A stretch of 64,000 bases of DNA from Sphingopyxis flava (GCF_900168005.1 NZ_FUYP01000001.1:186001-250000), one strand, 5' to 3'. Positions 36,724 through 45,956 are shown, numbered from the stretch's first letter. Numbers and translations: made by a program. Notes: generated from the sequence alone by a model not told the origin.

Positions 36724-37917
36724 ATGACCGAGGCTACCGCTTCTGCACCGCCGCCGCAAAGACTGACGGCCAATGTGGCGGGGCATCGGCTCGAGCTTCT
36801 CTTTGACGGCGCCGACCGGCTCGAGCAGCTGCGCGCGCTGATCGACGGCGCGGCGCGCAGCATCGACATCATCATGTATATTTTCGACGACGATCCGATC
36901 GGGCGCGACATTGTCGCAAGGCTCGTTGCTGCCGCGCGCCGCGGCGTTCGGGTGCGCGCGGTAATCGACCGCTTCGGCTCGTCCGACACTCCCGACAGCC
37001 TCTTCGCGCCGCTGCGCGCCGAGGGCGGATCGGTGACCTTCTTCTCGCGCCGCTGGCGCTCGAGCTATCTCATTCGCAATCACCAGAAGCTGCTTCTCTT
37101 CGACGGGAAGACTGCCGTCACCGGCGGCTTCAACATTGCCGAGCATTATCTGAGCCCGCCGGGGCGCGATTGCTGGTTCGACCTTGGACTTTTGGTCGAG
37201 GGCCCCTCTCTCGCGAAGGCGGCCGCCTGGTTCGAGGCGATCCATGCCTATACTCTAGCGAACGACGGCAAGCTTTTGATGCTGCGCCGTATCATCCGCG
37301 AATGGCCGGTGAGAGGCGGCCCTGTGGAATGGCTCGTGGGCGGCCCCACCGAGCGCCTTTCCCCCTGGGCGCGTGCGGTGCGACAGGATCTCGACCAGGC
37401 GCTGCGGCTCGATATGGCGATGGCCTATTTCTCGCCGGGCCAGGGAATGCTCAGGCGATTGGGCCGCGTTGCGCGCCAGGGCCGTGCCCGTCTCATCATG
37501 GCGGGCAAGTCGGACAATGCCGCGACGATCGGGGCATCGCGGCTCCTCTACGGCTATCTGCTGCGCAAGCACGCCGAGGTCTGGGAATATCAGCCGTGCA
37601 AACTTCATATGAAGCTGATCGTGATCAACAATGTCACCTATATCGGGTCGGCGAATTTCGATGCGCGCAGTCTGTTCGTCAATGTCGAGATCATGCTGCG
37701 CATCGAAGATGCCGAGTTCGCCGCCACCATGCGGGATTTCATCGCCGCCCTCGAGCCGGATTGCGAGGTAATTACCCGTCAATCGCACAAGGCGCGAGCG
37801 AGCTGGCCGAAACGGCTGCGCTGGACGCTCGCCTGGTTCGTTGTATGCCTCGCAGACTATACGGTGTCGCGCCGTTTGAACTTCGGGCTTGCCGAGCCTG
37901 ACCTTGAAACGGTCTGA
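36724..37917 (+). CDS. Phospholipase D-family protein (cardiolipin synthase-like)
   Basis: A 397-aa protein with two PLD motifs: HQKLLLFDGKTAVTGGFNIA (about residue 120) and HMKLIVINNVTYIGSANFDA (about 297). In the second the usual Asp is Asn (H-x-K-x4-N), which is unusual. The family includes cardiolipin synthases that join two phosphatidyl groups, and phospholipases. The last 30 residues contain a hydrophobic stretch (LAWFVVCLADYTV). It faces the PmtA-like gene convergently; both point to phospholipid metabolism. Confidence 0.82.
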   Translation: MTEATASAPPPQRLTANVAGHRLELLFDGADRLEQLRALIDGAARSIDIIMYIFDDDPIGRDIVARLVAAARRGVRVRAVIDRFGSSDTPDSLFAPLRAEGGSVTFFSRRWRSSYLIRNHQKLLLFDGKTAVTGGFNIAEHYLSPPGRDCWFDLGLLVEGPSLAKAAAWFEAIHAYTLANDGKLLMLRRIIREWPVRGGPVEWLVGGPTERLSPWARAVRQDLDQALRLDMAMAYFSPGQGMLRRLGRVARQGRARLIMAGKSDNAATIGASRLLYGYLLRKHAEVWEYQPCKLHMKLIVINNVTYIGSANFDARSLFVNVEIMLRIEDAEFAATMRDFIAALEPDCEVITRQSHKARASWPKRLRWTLAWFVVCLADYTVSRRLNFGLAEPDLETV

Positions 37918-37924
37918 GGCAACC

Positions 37925-38563
37925 TCAGTCTTTCCAGGCCCAGAACAGGAAGCAGGGCGGGACGTTCACCCATTCGAACGCATTGTCGACGCGCTCGAAA
38001 TGCACCGCAAGAAAGTCGCGCGCGCGCGCGCGAAACTGATAGACGAGGAAGGCGCCGCCCGGGCGCAGAACGCGGTGCGTTGCCGCCGCGATTGCGGGGC
38101 CGACGCCGGCGGGAAGGGTCGAAAATGGAAGCCCCGAGAGGACATAATCGGCCTTCTGAAATCCGTGGGCTGCGACGATCTCCTCGACGTCCGCGGCGGA
38201 CCCGTGAACCGCAATGAAGCGACTGTCGCGAATATCCTTGCGCAGATAGTCGATGAAATCCTCATTGGTATCGATCGCGATCAGCGTTGCATCGCCCGCC
38301 ATGCGCTCAAGAACAGGACGGCAGAAGGTCCCGACGCCCGGACCATATTCCACGAAGAGCTTGGTGTTCTTCCAATCGACCGGGCGCAGCATGTGCCTGA
38401 TCAAGGTCGGCGAGGAGGGAACAATCGAACCCACCATAACGGGATGCTTGATGAACCCGCGGATGAACATGCCCCACGGTCCGAAAAAGCGTTTGAGCCG
38501 CTCGCGCACCCGGCGGGGGAGCCCGATCTTCGATTCTTGGGCGTGCGCCCGCGGATGGGTCAT
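37925..38563 (-). CDS. SAM-dependent methyltransferase, PmtA-like
   Basis: A 212-aa class I methyltransferase. SAM motif I is LFVEYGPGVGTFCRPVLERM (about residue 70) and motif II includes ATLIAIDTNEDFIDYLRKDI. The N-terminal part (FGPWGMFIRGFIKHPVMVGS) resembles the amphipathic membrane-binding segment of alphaproteobacterial phosphatidylethanolamine N-methyltransferase. rRNA adenine dimethylases are the other possibility in this fold. The start at 38563 (MTHPRAHAQESKIGLPRRVR) is favoured over a longer frame. Confidence 0.72.
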   Translation of the reverse strand: MTHPRAHAQESKIGLPRRVRERLKRFFGPWGMFIRGFIKHPVMVGSIVPSSPTLIRHMLRPVDWKNTKLFVEYGPGVGTFCRPVLERMAGDATLIAIDTNEDFIDYLRKDIRDSRFIAVHGSAADVEEIVAAHGFQKADYVLSGLPFSTLPAGVGPAIAAATHRVLRPGGAFLVYQFRARARDFLAVHFERVDNAFEWVNVPPCFLFWAWKD

Positions 38564-38703
38564 GGTGGCTTTCGCGTTGTTTCGGTTTTCCTGTCGGTGG
38601 CAAAAAGGAGGAGACAGCGCAAGGAAAGATATGGGCTTTGCGTTGGACAGCGAGTGCATCGCGTGTAGGGAGAGGCGGACTTGCGACAAGCGGAAGGGAC
38701 GGC

Positions 38704-40008
38704 ATGACGGCGATATCGCGTTCGATCCCCAATGACCGGATGGCCGTCCTCTTTGCGATCATGCTCGTTGCAGCCGCGGGCAACACCGCGATGCAGTCGA
38801 TCCTCCCGGCGATCGGCGCCAAGCTTCACATCCCCGATGTCTGGGTCAGCCTCGCTTTCAGCTGGTCCGCACTGCTCTGGGTCCTCACCGCCCCGCATTG
38901 GGCGCGCCAGTCGGACAAGCGCGGGCGAAAGGCGCTGATGGCGCTCGGAATGGCCGGCTTCATCTCGTCGATGGCGCTGTGCGGTTTGACGCTGTGGGCA
39001 GGCCTGTCGGGCCTGATCGCAAGCGGGGCAACCTTCATCATCTTCGCGCTCTTTCGCAGCCTTTATGGCGGGTTCGGATCCGCGTCCCCGCCCGCCGTCC
39101 AGGCCTATGTTGCCGCGCGGACCGAGCCTGAGGAGCGGACGCAGGCCTTGTCGCTCGTATCGTCTTCCTTCGGGCTCGGAACGGTGATCGGCCCCGCGAT
39201 CGCGCCCTTCTTCATTCTGCCCATCGTGGGGCTCTCAGGCCCGCTTCTCGTCTTCGCGCTGATCGGTCTTATCGTCCTCATCACGCTGCGCTGGCGCCTC
39301 CCCAACGACATGCCGCGCTTCGCCGCGCGCGGATCGATCGCGCCCTACCCTGCCTCGGGGCTGGGGACTGACGCGCGCCGCGACGAAGATGAGGACGAAT
39401 CTGACGCCGCACTGCGACCACCGCTCCAATGGAGCGATCGCCGGGTGCGTCCCTGGATGCTCGCCGGGCTGCTGGGGGGGCAATCGCAGGCGATGATGCT
39501 CGGCGTTATCGGCTTTCTCATTCTCGACCGCCTCAACCTAAGGACCAACCCCGACGAGGCGGCCGCGATCACCGGGATCGTGCTCATGGCAGGCGCCTTT
39601 GCGACGCTGCTCGCACAGTGGGGTCTCATACCCCTCCTCAAAATGACACCGCGCGCGACGGTCCTCGCCGGCGCAGCGCTAGGCGCCGCGGGCACCGTGA
39701 TGACCGGCCTTGCCCAGGACCTCCATGCGATCGTCATCGGCTTTGCCGCCGCATCGCTCGGCTTTGGCCTGTTCCGCCCCGGCTTTACGGCCGGCGCCTC
39801 GCTCGCGGTCACCGGACACCATCAGGGCGCAGTCGCGGGCATGACCGCTTCGATCAACGGGTCGGCCTATATCGTCTCGCCGGCGATCGGCGTCCTTCTT
39901 TACAACTGGCACGCGATGGTCGCTTACGGCGTGATGGCGGGGTTTTGCGCCTGGCTGGTGGTGTGGGGCTGGTCCGCGCTCCGGCAGGACCCGCCCCTTT
40001 CCACCTAG
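38704..40008 (+). CDS. MFS transporter
   Basis: A 434-aa protein with about 12 transmembrane helices: starts MTAISRSIPNDRMAVLFAIM. The motif A equivalent APHWARQSDKRGRKALMALG lies near residue 60, and a charged central loop (GTDARRDEDEDESDAALRPP) separates the halves. Similar to drug or metabolite exporters; the substrate is unknown. It ends inside the first base of a palindromic repeat element (40008-40110). GGGACGGC precedes the ATG. Confidence 0.85.
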   Translation: MTAISRSIPNDRMAVLFAIMLVAAAGNTAMQSILPAIGAKLHIPDVWVSLAFSWSALLWVLTAPHWARQSDKRGRKALMALGMAGFISSMALCGLTLWAGLSGLIASGATFIIFALFRSLYGGFGSASPPAVQAYVAARTEPEERTQALSLVSSSFGLGTVIGPAIAPFFILPIVGLSGPLLVFALIGLIVLITLRWRLPNDMPRFAARGSIAPYPASGLGTDARRDEDEDESDAALRPPLQWSDRRVRPWMLAGLLGGQSQAMMLGVIGFLILDRLNLRTNPDEAAAITGIVLMAGAFATLLAQWGLIPLLKMTPRATVLAGAALGAAGTVMTGLAQDLHAIVIGFAAASLGFGLFRPGFTAGASLAVTGHHQGAVAGMTASINGSAYIVSPAIGVLLYNWHAMVAYGVMAGFCAWLVVWGWSALRQDPPLST

Positions 40009-40110
40009 AGTGCCGGTTTTGATTAAATCAAAACCGGCACTCCAGAGACTTGTTTTACCGTGCTTTTCAGATCGTCAGGTGATTCCACCTGACTTGAAAA
40101 CACTCTCGCC
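40008..40110. repeat. Compound palindromic intergenic repeat between convergent genes
   Basis: A 35-base palindrome with 17-bp perfect arms (GAGTGCCGGTTTTGATT, 40008-40024, and its complement, 40026-40042, around a single central A) is followed by a second one, GTCAGGTG-ATTC-CACCTGAC (40074-40093). Between them lie TTGTTTTACC and CTTTTCAGA. From memory, this pair of motifs recurs in intergenic regions of sphingomonads and other alphaproteobacteria; that recall is not checked. It may also act as a terminator for the MFS gene. Its right part encodes the last residues of the Cdc48-like protein. Confidence 0.6.
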
Positions 40111-42429
40111 GCGCGCCTCGTCGGCGTGCTTTTGCTCGCGCACGGGCTTGAGCATACCCGGCGCGAAAAAGCCGATGGGGTTCACGCTCATCGCCTGCTG
40201 CTTGATCTCACCCTGGATCTTTTCATAGTCGCGCTCCATCGCCTCGGTCACCGAGGCGCGCGTATCCTTGAGCGCGGTCTCGAAATCCTCCATCGTCACG
40301 CTCTCGCTGGTCATCGAGCGCTTGAGCGCTGCAAGACCCGCCCGGCGAACGAGATCTTCAAGATCCGCCCCCGTGAAGCGCTCGGTGCGCGCGGCGAGCG
40401 CGTCGAGATCGACATCGCTTCCGAGGGGCATCTTCATCGTGTGGATTTCAAGGATGCGTTTGCGCCCTTTCGCATCGGGGACGGTCACATAGATGAGCTC
40501 GTCGAGCCGCCCGGGGCGAAGCAGCGCGGGGTCGATGAGGTTCGGCCGGTTGGTCGCGCCGATCACGACAACCGACTGCATCTCCTCGATCCCGTCCATC
40601 TCGGCAAGGATCGTGTTGACGACGCGCTCGGTGACCTGGGGCTCGCCCGCCGTGCCGCTGCCGCGCGCGGGCACCAGGCTGTCGAGTTCGTCGATGAAGA
40701 TGATCGTCGGCGCAACGGCGCGCGCGCGCGCGAAGAGCCGGGCGATCTGCTGCTCGCTTTCGCCATACCATTTGGAGAGAAGATCCGACGATTTGATCGC
40801 GATGAAATTGGCATCGGACTCGCGCGCCGCCGCCTTGGCAAGCAGCGTCTTGCCCGTGCCGGGGGGACCATAGAGGAGGAAGCCCTTGGCGGGACGAATG
40901 CCAAGCCGGCGGAAGGCATCGGGATGCTTCAAAGGCAGCTCGATGCCCTCGATCATCTTGCCGCGTGCAGCGTCAAGTCCGCCGATGTCGCTCCACCGCG
41001 TCTTTGGTGCCTGCACCATCACCTCGCGCATCGCGGAGGGCTGAACGCGCTTCAGCGCATTGTTGAAGTCCTCGCGCGTCACCCGTAGCTCGTCGAGCAC
41101 CTCGGGCGGGATTGTTCCCTCCGACAGATTGAGCTTGGGCATGATCCGCCGCACCGCCTCGATGGCGGCCTCGCGAGTCAGCGCGGCCATGTCGGCGCCG
41201 ACAAAACCGAACGTCGTGCGCGAGAGCTCGGCAAGGTCGACATCCTCGGCAAGCGGCATGCCGCGCGTGTGGATTCCGAGAATCTCGCGGCGCCCGCTTT
41301 CGTCGGGCACTCCGATCACGATTTCGCGGTCAAAGCGGCCCGGCCGGCGCAAAGCCTCGTCGATGGCATCGGGACGGTTGGTGGCCGCGATGACGACAAG
41401 ATTGGTTCGCGGCTCGAGCCCGTCCATCAGGGTCAGGAGCTGCGCGACAAGCCGCTTTTCAGCCTCGCCCTGAACCTGTCCGCGTTTTGGCGCGATCGAA
41501 TCGATCTCGTCGATAAACAGGATCGAGGGCGCCGCCTTTGCAGCCTGTTCGAACACGTCGCGCAGGCGTTTTTCGGACTCACCGTAAGCCGATCCCATGA
41601 TCTCGGGCCCGTTGATCAGGAAGAACTGCGCCTCGCTCTCGTTCGCGACCGCGCGCGCAAGGCGGGTCTTGCCCGTTCCCGGCGGGCCGTGGAGCAGCAC
41701 TCCGCGGGGCGGGTCGACGCCAAGGCGGCGGAAGAGCTCGGGATAGCGCAGCGGCAACTCGACCATCTCGCGAAGCTGGTCGATCGTCTCGCCGAGTCCG
41801 CCTAGATCGTCATAGGTGACATCGGTGCGGCGGGTTTCCTGCGGCTCCTGATATTCGGGAAGCAGTTCAACCTCGGTATTCTCGTCGATGTAAACGACGC
41901 CCTTGGGGCTTGCAGACACGACGCTGAGTCGGACCTCGGCGAGCGCGTAGGCAGGAGCGTTCAACATCTGGCGAAGCTGCGGGGGCATATCGCCCGCCGA
42001 TACCCGCTGCTGACCCGCGGTCGCGACCGTATCGCCCGCGACAAGCGGTCGGCCGAAAAAGCTGCGTTTGAGCGCGATCGCCGAGCCCTGGAGGCGCAGA
42101 TTCTCTTGGGCGGGCGCAAACACCACGCGGGTCGCCGGGCGCGTCTCGGCACGGCTGAGGACAACCATGTCACCCGCGCCCGCGCCCGCATTGGCGCGCT
42201 GGAGGCCATCGAGGCGGACGACTTCAAGCCCTTCATCTTCAGGATAGGGCGCCATGACCCGCGATGCCGTCACCCGCTTCCCGCTGAGCTGGATCACATC
42301 ACCCTCGGTCACGCCGAGTTCGGCCATCGCCGCGCGCGGGATGCGCGCGATGCCGCCCCCGCTTTCCTCGGCGCGGGCATTTGCTACCTGGAGCTTGACT
42401 TGCTTTTCTTTAACCGGTGCGTCGGCCAA
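40075..42429 (-). CDS. CDC48/VCP-family AAA ATPase
   Basis: A 784-aa protein with a Cdc48 N domain (residues 5-190) and two AAA modules. Walker A GPPGTGKT occurs near 247 and 520. Walker B is ILFIDEIDS and IIFIDELDS. The second module has the arginine finger region NRPNLIDPALLRPGRLDELI. It should be a hexameric protein unfoldase. The start is TTG (42427-42429) with GGGAGA 6 bases before it. The last codons (GESVFKSGGIT) lie within a repeat element. Bacterial Cdc48 homologues are known but scattered. Confidence 0.93.
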   Translation of the reverse strand: MADAPVKEKQVKLQVANARAEESGGGIARIPRAAMAELGVTEGDVIQLSGKRVTASRVMAPYPEDEGLEVVRLDGLQRANAGAGAGDMVVLSRAETRPATRVVFAPAQENLRLQGSAIALKRSFFGRPLVAGDTVATAGQQRVSAGDMPPQLRQMLNAPAYALAEVRLSVVSASPKGVVYIDENTEVELLPEYQEPQETRRTDVTYDDLGGLGETIDQLREMVELPLRYPELFRRLGVDPPRGVLLHGPPGTGKTRLARAVANESEAQFFLINGPEIMGSAYGESEKRLRDVFEQAAKAAPSILFIDEIDSIAPKRGQVQGEAEKRLVAQLLTLMDGLEPRTNLVVIAATNRPDAIDEALRRPGRFDREIVIGVPDESGRREILGIHTRGMPLAEDVDLAELSRTTFGFVGADMAALTREAAIEAVRRIMPKLNLSEGTIPPEVLDELRVTREDFNNALKRVQPSAMREVMVQAPKTRWSDIGGLDAARGKMIEGIELPLKHPDAFRRLGIRPAKGFLLYGPPGTGKTLLAKAAARESDANFIAIKSSDLLSKWYGESEQQIARLFARARAVAPTIIFIDELDSLVPARGSGTAGEPQVTERVVNTILAEMDGIEEMQSVVVIGATNRPNLIDPALLRPGRLDELIYVTVPDAKGRKRILEIHTMKMPLGSDVDLDALAARTERFTGADLEDLVRRAGLAALKRSMTSESVTMEDFETALKDTRASVTEAMERDYEKIQGEIKQQAMSVNPIGFFAPGMLKPVREQKHADEARGESVFKSGGIT

Positions 42430-42595
42430 GATGTGTCTCCCGCAAAATAGTCAGAATGCCGAAGATAGGACGGGCGTTCCCTTATTTCGAGCCCCCGCTG
42501 CACGATGTGCTTCCCATGGGCCTTTATACCGCACCGCAGCAAATGCCTCTGGCGCGCGCGCTGCTCTCATGCCATCACCTCGCGCGAGAGACATC

Positions 42596-43474
42596 ATGGC
42601 ACGCCTTCCCCCCTTGAGCAGCATGGAAGCCTTTCTGGAGGTCGCCCGTCACGGCACGGTGAAGGCGGCCGCGAGCCAGCTCGGTCTTTCGATGCCGGCA
42701 CTCTCCCGCCGGATCCAGACTCTCGAGCATGCGGTCGGGCGCCCGCTCTTTGACCGTCATCACCAAGGTCTGCGGCTGACCGAGGCGGGCCGGACGCTGC
42801 AGGGGCAATTGGCGCCGATCCTCGATGATCTGCGCGGCGTCATCGCACGGGTCGGCAGCCCCGACGCCACGCTGCGCCTCCACCTCAATGTTTTGCCGCT
42901 TTTCGCGCAGCAGCGACTTTTCCCTCGCCTGCCCGAACTGCGCCAGAAATATCCTGAACTCCATATCGACATCGACACGCTCTCGCACGGCGAGGCTCGG
43001 CTCGGCGAGGGGCTCGATGCCGCGATCGCGCTCGCGCGCGCGATCGATCCCGCACTTTATGCTGCGCGTCTCGACCAGGACAAGATTTTCCCGATCGCTG
43101 CGCGGACTCTCACTGACGGCGACCGCCCGATCACCGTACCGGAACAGCTCCAGCGGCTGACCATCCTCCTCCACCGCGAAATGCCGGAGACATTCGCCGA
43201 ATGGAAGCAGGCGATCGGCATGCCCTATCTAGAGGCAGCAGGGATCGATTTCTTCGATTCGGGACCGCTGATGCTTGAAGCCGCAGCGCAAGGGATCGGC
43301 GTTGCCTTCATGCACGGCCATCATTTCGACTATGCGCAGGATCCCCGCCTGACCCGGCTCTTCGATTTCGATGTCGACAGTCCCTACAGCTACTGGTTCG
43401 TCTGCCGCCCCCGCGCGCTGCGCCAGCCGGCGGTCAAGCTCTTCCATGACTGGCTGCTCGGCGCAAAAATATAG
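42596..43474 (+). CDS. LysR-family transcriptional regulator
   Basis: A 292-aa protein with an N-terminal winged helix (LSSMEAFLEVARHGTVKAAA, then SQLGLSMPALSRRIQTLEHA) and a periplasmic-binding-like effector domain. The layout resembles GcvA. GAGAGA lies just before the ATG at 42596; an in-frame ATG at 42569 is less likely. It is divergent from the Cdc48-like gene, 166 bases apart, so either may be a target. No clear T-N11-A site was identified by eye. Confidence 0.88.
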   Translation: MARLPPLSSMEAFLEVARHGTVKAAASQLGLSMPALSRRIQTLEHAVGRPLFDRHHQGLRLTEAGRTLQGQLAPILDDLRGVIARVGSPDATLRLHLNVLPLFAQQRLFPRLPELRQKYPELHIDIDTLSHGEARLGEGLDAAIALARAIDPALYAARLDQDKIFPIAARTLTDGDRPITVPEQLQRLTILLHREMPETFAEWKQAIGMPYLEAAGIDFFDSGPLMLEAAAQGIGVAFMHGHHFDYAQDPRLTRLFDFDVDSPYSYWFVCRPRALRQPAVKLFHDWLLGAKI

Positions 43475-43539
43475 ATTCACGGCGCGTTCAGCCCGCAAGG
43501 TGGAACATCCTTTCGACCCGTCGGCTGCGGAGGCCCCTG

Positions 43540-43917
43540 ATGCCCCTGATCCTTGCTTCTGCCCATTTTCTGGCTTTGCCGGCGACAGCGGCGGCACAGT
43601 TTGTCGCAGGCCCCGTTCCTGTTCCTCAGCCGATGCCGGGAATCACCGACCGCGGGACGCTGCCCACCCTCCCCTCGCCCGGCCACCAGCTTGGCGAAGC
43701 GCGCGAGCGCATCAAGGCGGGCCGCGCGCGGGGCGAACTTACGAAGCGGGAAGCGCGTGCATTGGGACGCGATGCTGCCATGATCGAAAGGCTCGCCGAC
43801 CGTTATGGCGCCGACGGGCTGTCCAATTCCGAGCGGCGCGAGCTCGACATGCGGACCGAGGTTCTGCGCACGCTGACCGCCGCGCAGCGCTTGCACGGCG
43901 GGACCAGTCGGCCGTGA
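43540..43917 (+). CDS. Hypothetical secreted small protein
   Basis: A 125-aa protein with a short signal-like N-terminus (MPLILASAHFLALPATAAAQ). A Pro/Val-rich linker (FVAGPVPVPQPMPG) and a charged helical part (GHQLGEARERIKAGRARGEL, TKREARALGRDAAMIERLAD) follow. GGAGG precedes the ATG. The charged part resembles small sphingomonad periplasmic proteins of unknown function. Not recognised further. Confidence 0.55.
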   Translation: MPLILASAHFLALPATAAAQFVAGPVPVPQPMPGITDRGTLPTLPSPGHQLGEARERIKAGRARGELTKREARALGRDAAMIERLADRYGADGLSNSERRELDMRTEVLRTLTAAQRLHGGTSRP

Positions 43918-43947
43918 ATGATATCTCGTGAAAAAAATGCTGAATAA

Positions 43948-44022
43948 TGGTGCTGCTGGAGAGGATTGAACTCTCGACCTCACCCTTACCAAGGGTGCGC
44001 TCTACCACTGAGCTACAGCAGC
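43948..44022 (-). tRNA. tRNA-Thr (anticodon GGT)
   Basis: A 75-nt gene with CCA encoded (43948-43950). Acceptor GCTGCTG pairs with CAGCAGC. The anticodon arm CACCC-TTGGTAA-GGGTG gives GGT, and the T-arm GAGAGTTCAATCCTCTC is canonical. Confidence 0.97.
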
Positions 44023-44139
44023 AGCCGGGGCCCTTGCGACGCATCGCCGCCGGGCAGGCGCGGCCTATGGCGGGGCGCCCCGCCGCTGTCAAGGTGCGAG
44101 ACTTGACGAGGTCGCGATTTCACAGGCATGGCGCGGGCA

Positions 44140-44268
44140 ATGAGCAAGCCGCCTTCTCCCGCCGACCTAGAACGCGAGCGACGCCTCGCCGAGGCACTGC
44201 GCGCCAACCTCAGGAAACGCAAGGCGCGCGCCCGCGAAGAGAAAGCCACGGACAAGACTAAAGATTGA
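44140..44268 (+). CDS. Small basic protein (42 aa)
   Basis: MSKPPSPADLERERRLAEAL followed by RANLRKRKARAREEK and an acidic tail. An upstream ATG at 44128 is also possible. A single charged amphipathic helix is predicted. It overlaps the convergent DUF1905 gene by 11 bases. Its shape resembles small conserved hypothetical proteins of sphingomonads; no function is known to me. Confidence 0.5.
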   Translation: MSKPPSPADLERERRLAEALRANLRKRKARAREEKATDKTKD

Positions 44269-44572
44269 CGGTCACCGTCACTGCGCCGCCTTCGCTCAGT
44301 CCTTCGGCTTTGCGGATCGCGGCCTTGACCGGCAGGAGCCAGCCGCCGCTTTCGCGATGCGGAAAAACCGAGGTTGTCCAGCTGCTGCCACCGATCCGCG
44401 CTTCGACGCGGGCCGACCCGAACCCGCGCCGTCGGTCGAGCCATTGCCCTGATATGGCCGCGAGGCGCACCCTGTCGGCCGGCTCACCCTCGATAGTGAC
44501 GAAATACCATGCGCCCGGCGCAGTTGCCGACTGCCAGCGCCAAAGCGGAGCCGTGACGGTGATGCTTTCCAA
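44258..44572 (-). CDS. DUF1905 domain protein
   Basis: A 104-aa single-domain protein. APLWRWQSATAPGAWYFVTI and GGSSWTTSVFPHRESGGWLL, ending LPVKAAIRKAEGLSEG, are characteristic of DUF1905, a small beta-barrel of unknown function. It lies 3 bases after the cyclophilin-type gene in the same orientation and may be its operon partner. Confidence 0.82.
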   Translation of the reverse strand: MESITVTAPLWRWQSATAPGAWYFVTIEGEPADRVRLAAISGQWLDRRRGFGSARVEARIGGSSWTTSVFPHRESGGWLLPVKAAIRKAEGLSEGGAVTVTVNL

Positions 44573-44575
44573 GAC

Positions 44576-45637
44576 CTATTTCGCCGCGACGGGTCGGATC
44601 GGCACCGGGATATTGCAGATATCCACCCCGCCCGCGGGTTTTATGAAAAAGGGGTCACGCCGATCGGCGCGCGCCGCTACATAGCGGGCAAAACTCTCGC
44701 TCTTGCTCGAAAGATATTCGAAATGCGGCCGGCCGGCCTCTGCCAGATCGCTTGCGAGGCGGACCGAGATGATCGGGACGCGCTGCGCGGGGTCATTGTA
44801 GACCCCGAGCGGCGCTGGCCCGCGCGGCAAGCTCGACAGATGCTCGATCCCACTGATCACGCGGCCCACGAGCGCGATGTTCCGGTCAAGGTGCCGCGGG
44901 GCGTGGCCGATGACGGCGTAGAGCTCGGCGCCGCTGCCCGTATTGGGCGACATATCGCGCGCAACTCCTACCATGCCATAGCAGTGGACCGGCCACATGG
45001 GAGAGCCAGCCTCTTCTTCCGGTCCCCCGGCGAGCGGCCATCCCTCGTGGAACTCGACCCACGATGCGTAGGGGTCGCGCTCATGCCAGCCCTGCGGCGC
45101 GGCCGCTGTGCGTGTCACCCCAATCGCAATCTCCCCCAACCGGTCCCGCTCGTCTGCAAGGTCAGCTCCCATTGCGGCGATATCGGCGGAATCATCGGCC
45201 GATGCGGCCTGGGCAATCGACATGGCCGTGGTCGCATATTCGCTCTCCGGCGCCGCCACCAGCGCATCTGGCAGCGGCTTGGCATTCGCCGGGTCGTCGC
45301 CATCGGCATCGCCCCATTGGGCAACATAATTGTCCTGTACCCGGTAGATACTGGCGCCATCCCACCAGTGAGCAGCGGCAAGCTTTCGGATATTGCCGAT
45401 CCAGCCCTGGCTGAACGGCGCCGGCATCAGTTGTATGACAACGCGCCGCTCGCTGCCCGCCGCGTCTCTCGCAAGGTCCATGACCAGCAGGTCGGAAGGT
45501 GCGATCGCGGTCCATTCCTCAGCCTTGGCCGCATCGACGATCTGCCCCGGCGAAAGCGGAGTTTCGGCGTCTTGCGCGTGCGCAGCAGAATAAAGGGCGA
45601 AGGCCGTGGCGGCGGCAGCGAGCAATTGCTTCATCAT
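44576..45637 (-). CDS. Peptidyl-prolyl cis-trans isomerase, cyclophilin type (secreted)
   Basis: A 353-aa protein with a signal peptide (MMKQLLAAAATAFALYSAAH, cleavage near AQD). The cyclophilin-like core sits in the second half: HCYGMVGVARDMSPNTGSGA, ELYAVIGHAPRHLDRNIALV and GRVISGIEHLSSLPRGPAPL. The N-terminal half (VQDNYVAQWGDADGDDPANA) holds the substrate-groove part. It should assist periplasmic protein folding. Tandem ATGs at 45637 and 45634 are the starts; the frame further upstream would remove the signal peptide. Confidence 0.85.
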   Translation of the reverse strand: MMKQLLAAAATAFALYSAAHAQDAETPLSPGQIVDAAKAEEWTAIAPSDLLVMDLARDAAGSERRVVIQLMPAPFSQGWIGNIRKLAAAHWWDGASIYRVQDNYVAQWGDADGDDPANAKPLPDALVAAPESEYATTAMSIAQAASADDSADIAAMGADLADERDRLGEIAIGVTRTAAAPQGWHERDPYASWVEFHEGWPLAGGPEEEAGSPMWPVHCYGMVGVARDMSPNTGSGAELYAVIGHAPRHLDRNIALVGRVISGIEHLSSLPRGPAPLGVYNDPAQRVPIISVRLASDLAEAGRPHFEYLSSKSESFARYVAARADRRDPFFIKPAGGVDICNIPVPIRPVAAK

Positions 45638-45711
45638 GCCTGTCTGCCATGTCCAATCGGCTTGCGAAAGCCCTGCCAAGCGACTAGGGCCCGCCTTCAT
45701 CCAGTGCATGC

Positions 45712-45802
45712 GGAGCGGTGGCCGAGTGGTCGAAGGCGCTCGCCTGGAAAGTGAGTATACGGCAAAACCGTATCGAGGGTTCGAATCCCTCCCGCTCCGC
45801 CA
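45712..45802 (+). tRNA. tRNA-Ser (anticodon GGA), integration site of the phage-like element
   Basis: A 91-nt class II tRNA with encoded CCA (45800-45802). Acceptor GGAGCGG pairs with CCGCTCC. The anticodon loop CTGGAAA gives GGA. The long variable arm (TACGGCAAAACCGTA) and the T-arm GAGGGTTCGAATCCCTC are canonical. An integrase gene starts 165 bases downstream in the same direction. The 3' part is probably the attL core; the second copy would be at the far end outside the window. Confidence 0.97.
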
Positions 45803-45829
45803 ACTGGCCTTCCCCAGCCGTTCTTATCC

Positions 45830-45956
45830 GTTCACTCATCCCGGTTTTCTGCCACTTTTCGGCCGATCCGGTCATTGAACCCGTTCGAGGTCGTTCACAG
45901 GCGTTCACAAGCCGATATGGTATTTCGCATGGTATCGCGGCGCGGATCTATGGTAT
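45830..45956. promoter_or_regulatory. Direct repeats between attL and the integrase gene
   Basis: GTTCAC occurs at 45830, 45893 and 45903 (the last two 10 bases apart). ATGGTAT occurs at 45917, 45929 and 45950. Their place beside the attachment core suggests arm-type integrase sites or excisionase sites. AlpA-type proteins also bind here in P4-like elements. Confidence 0.4.
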
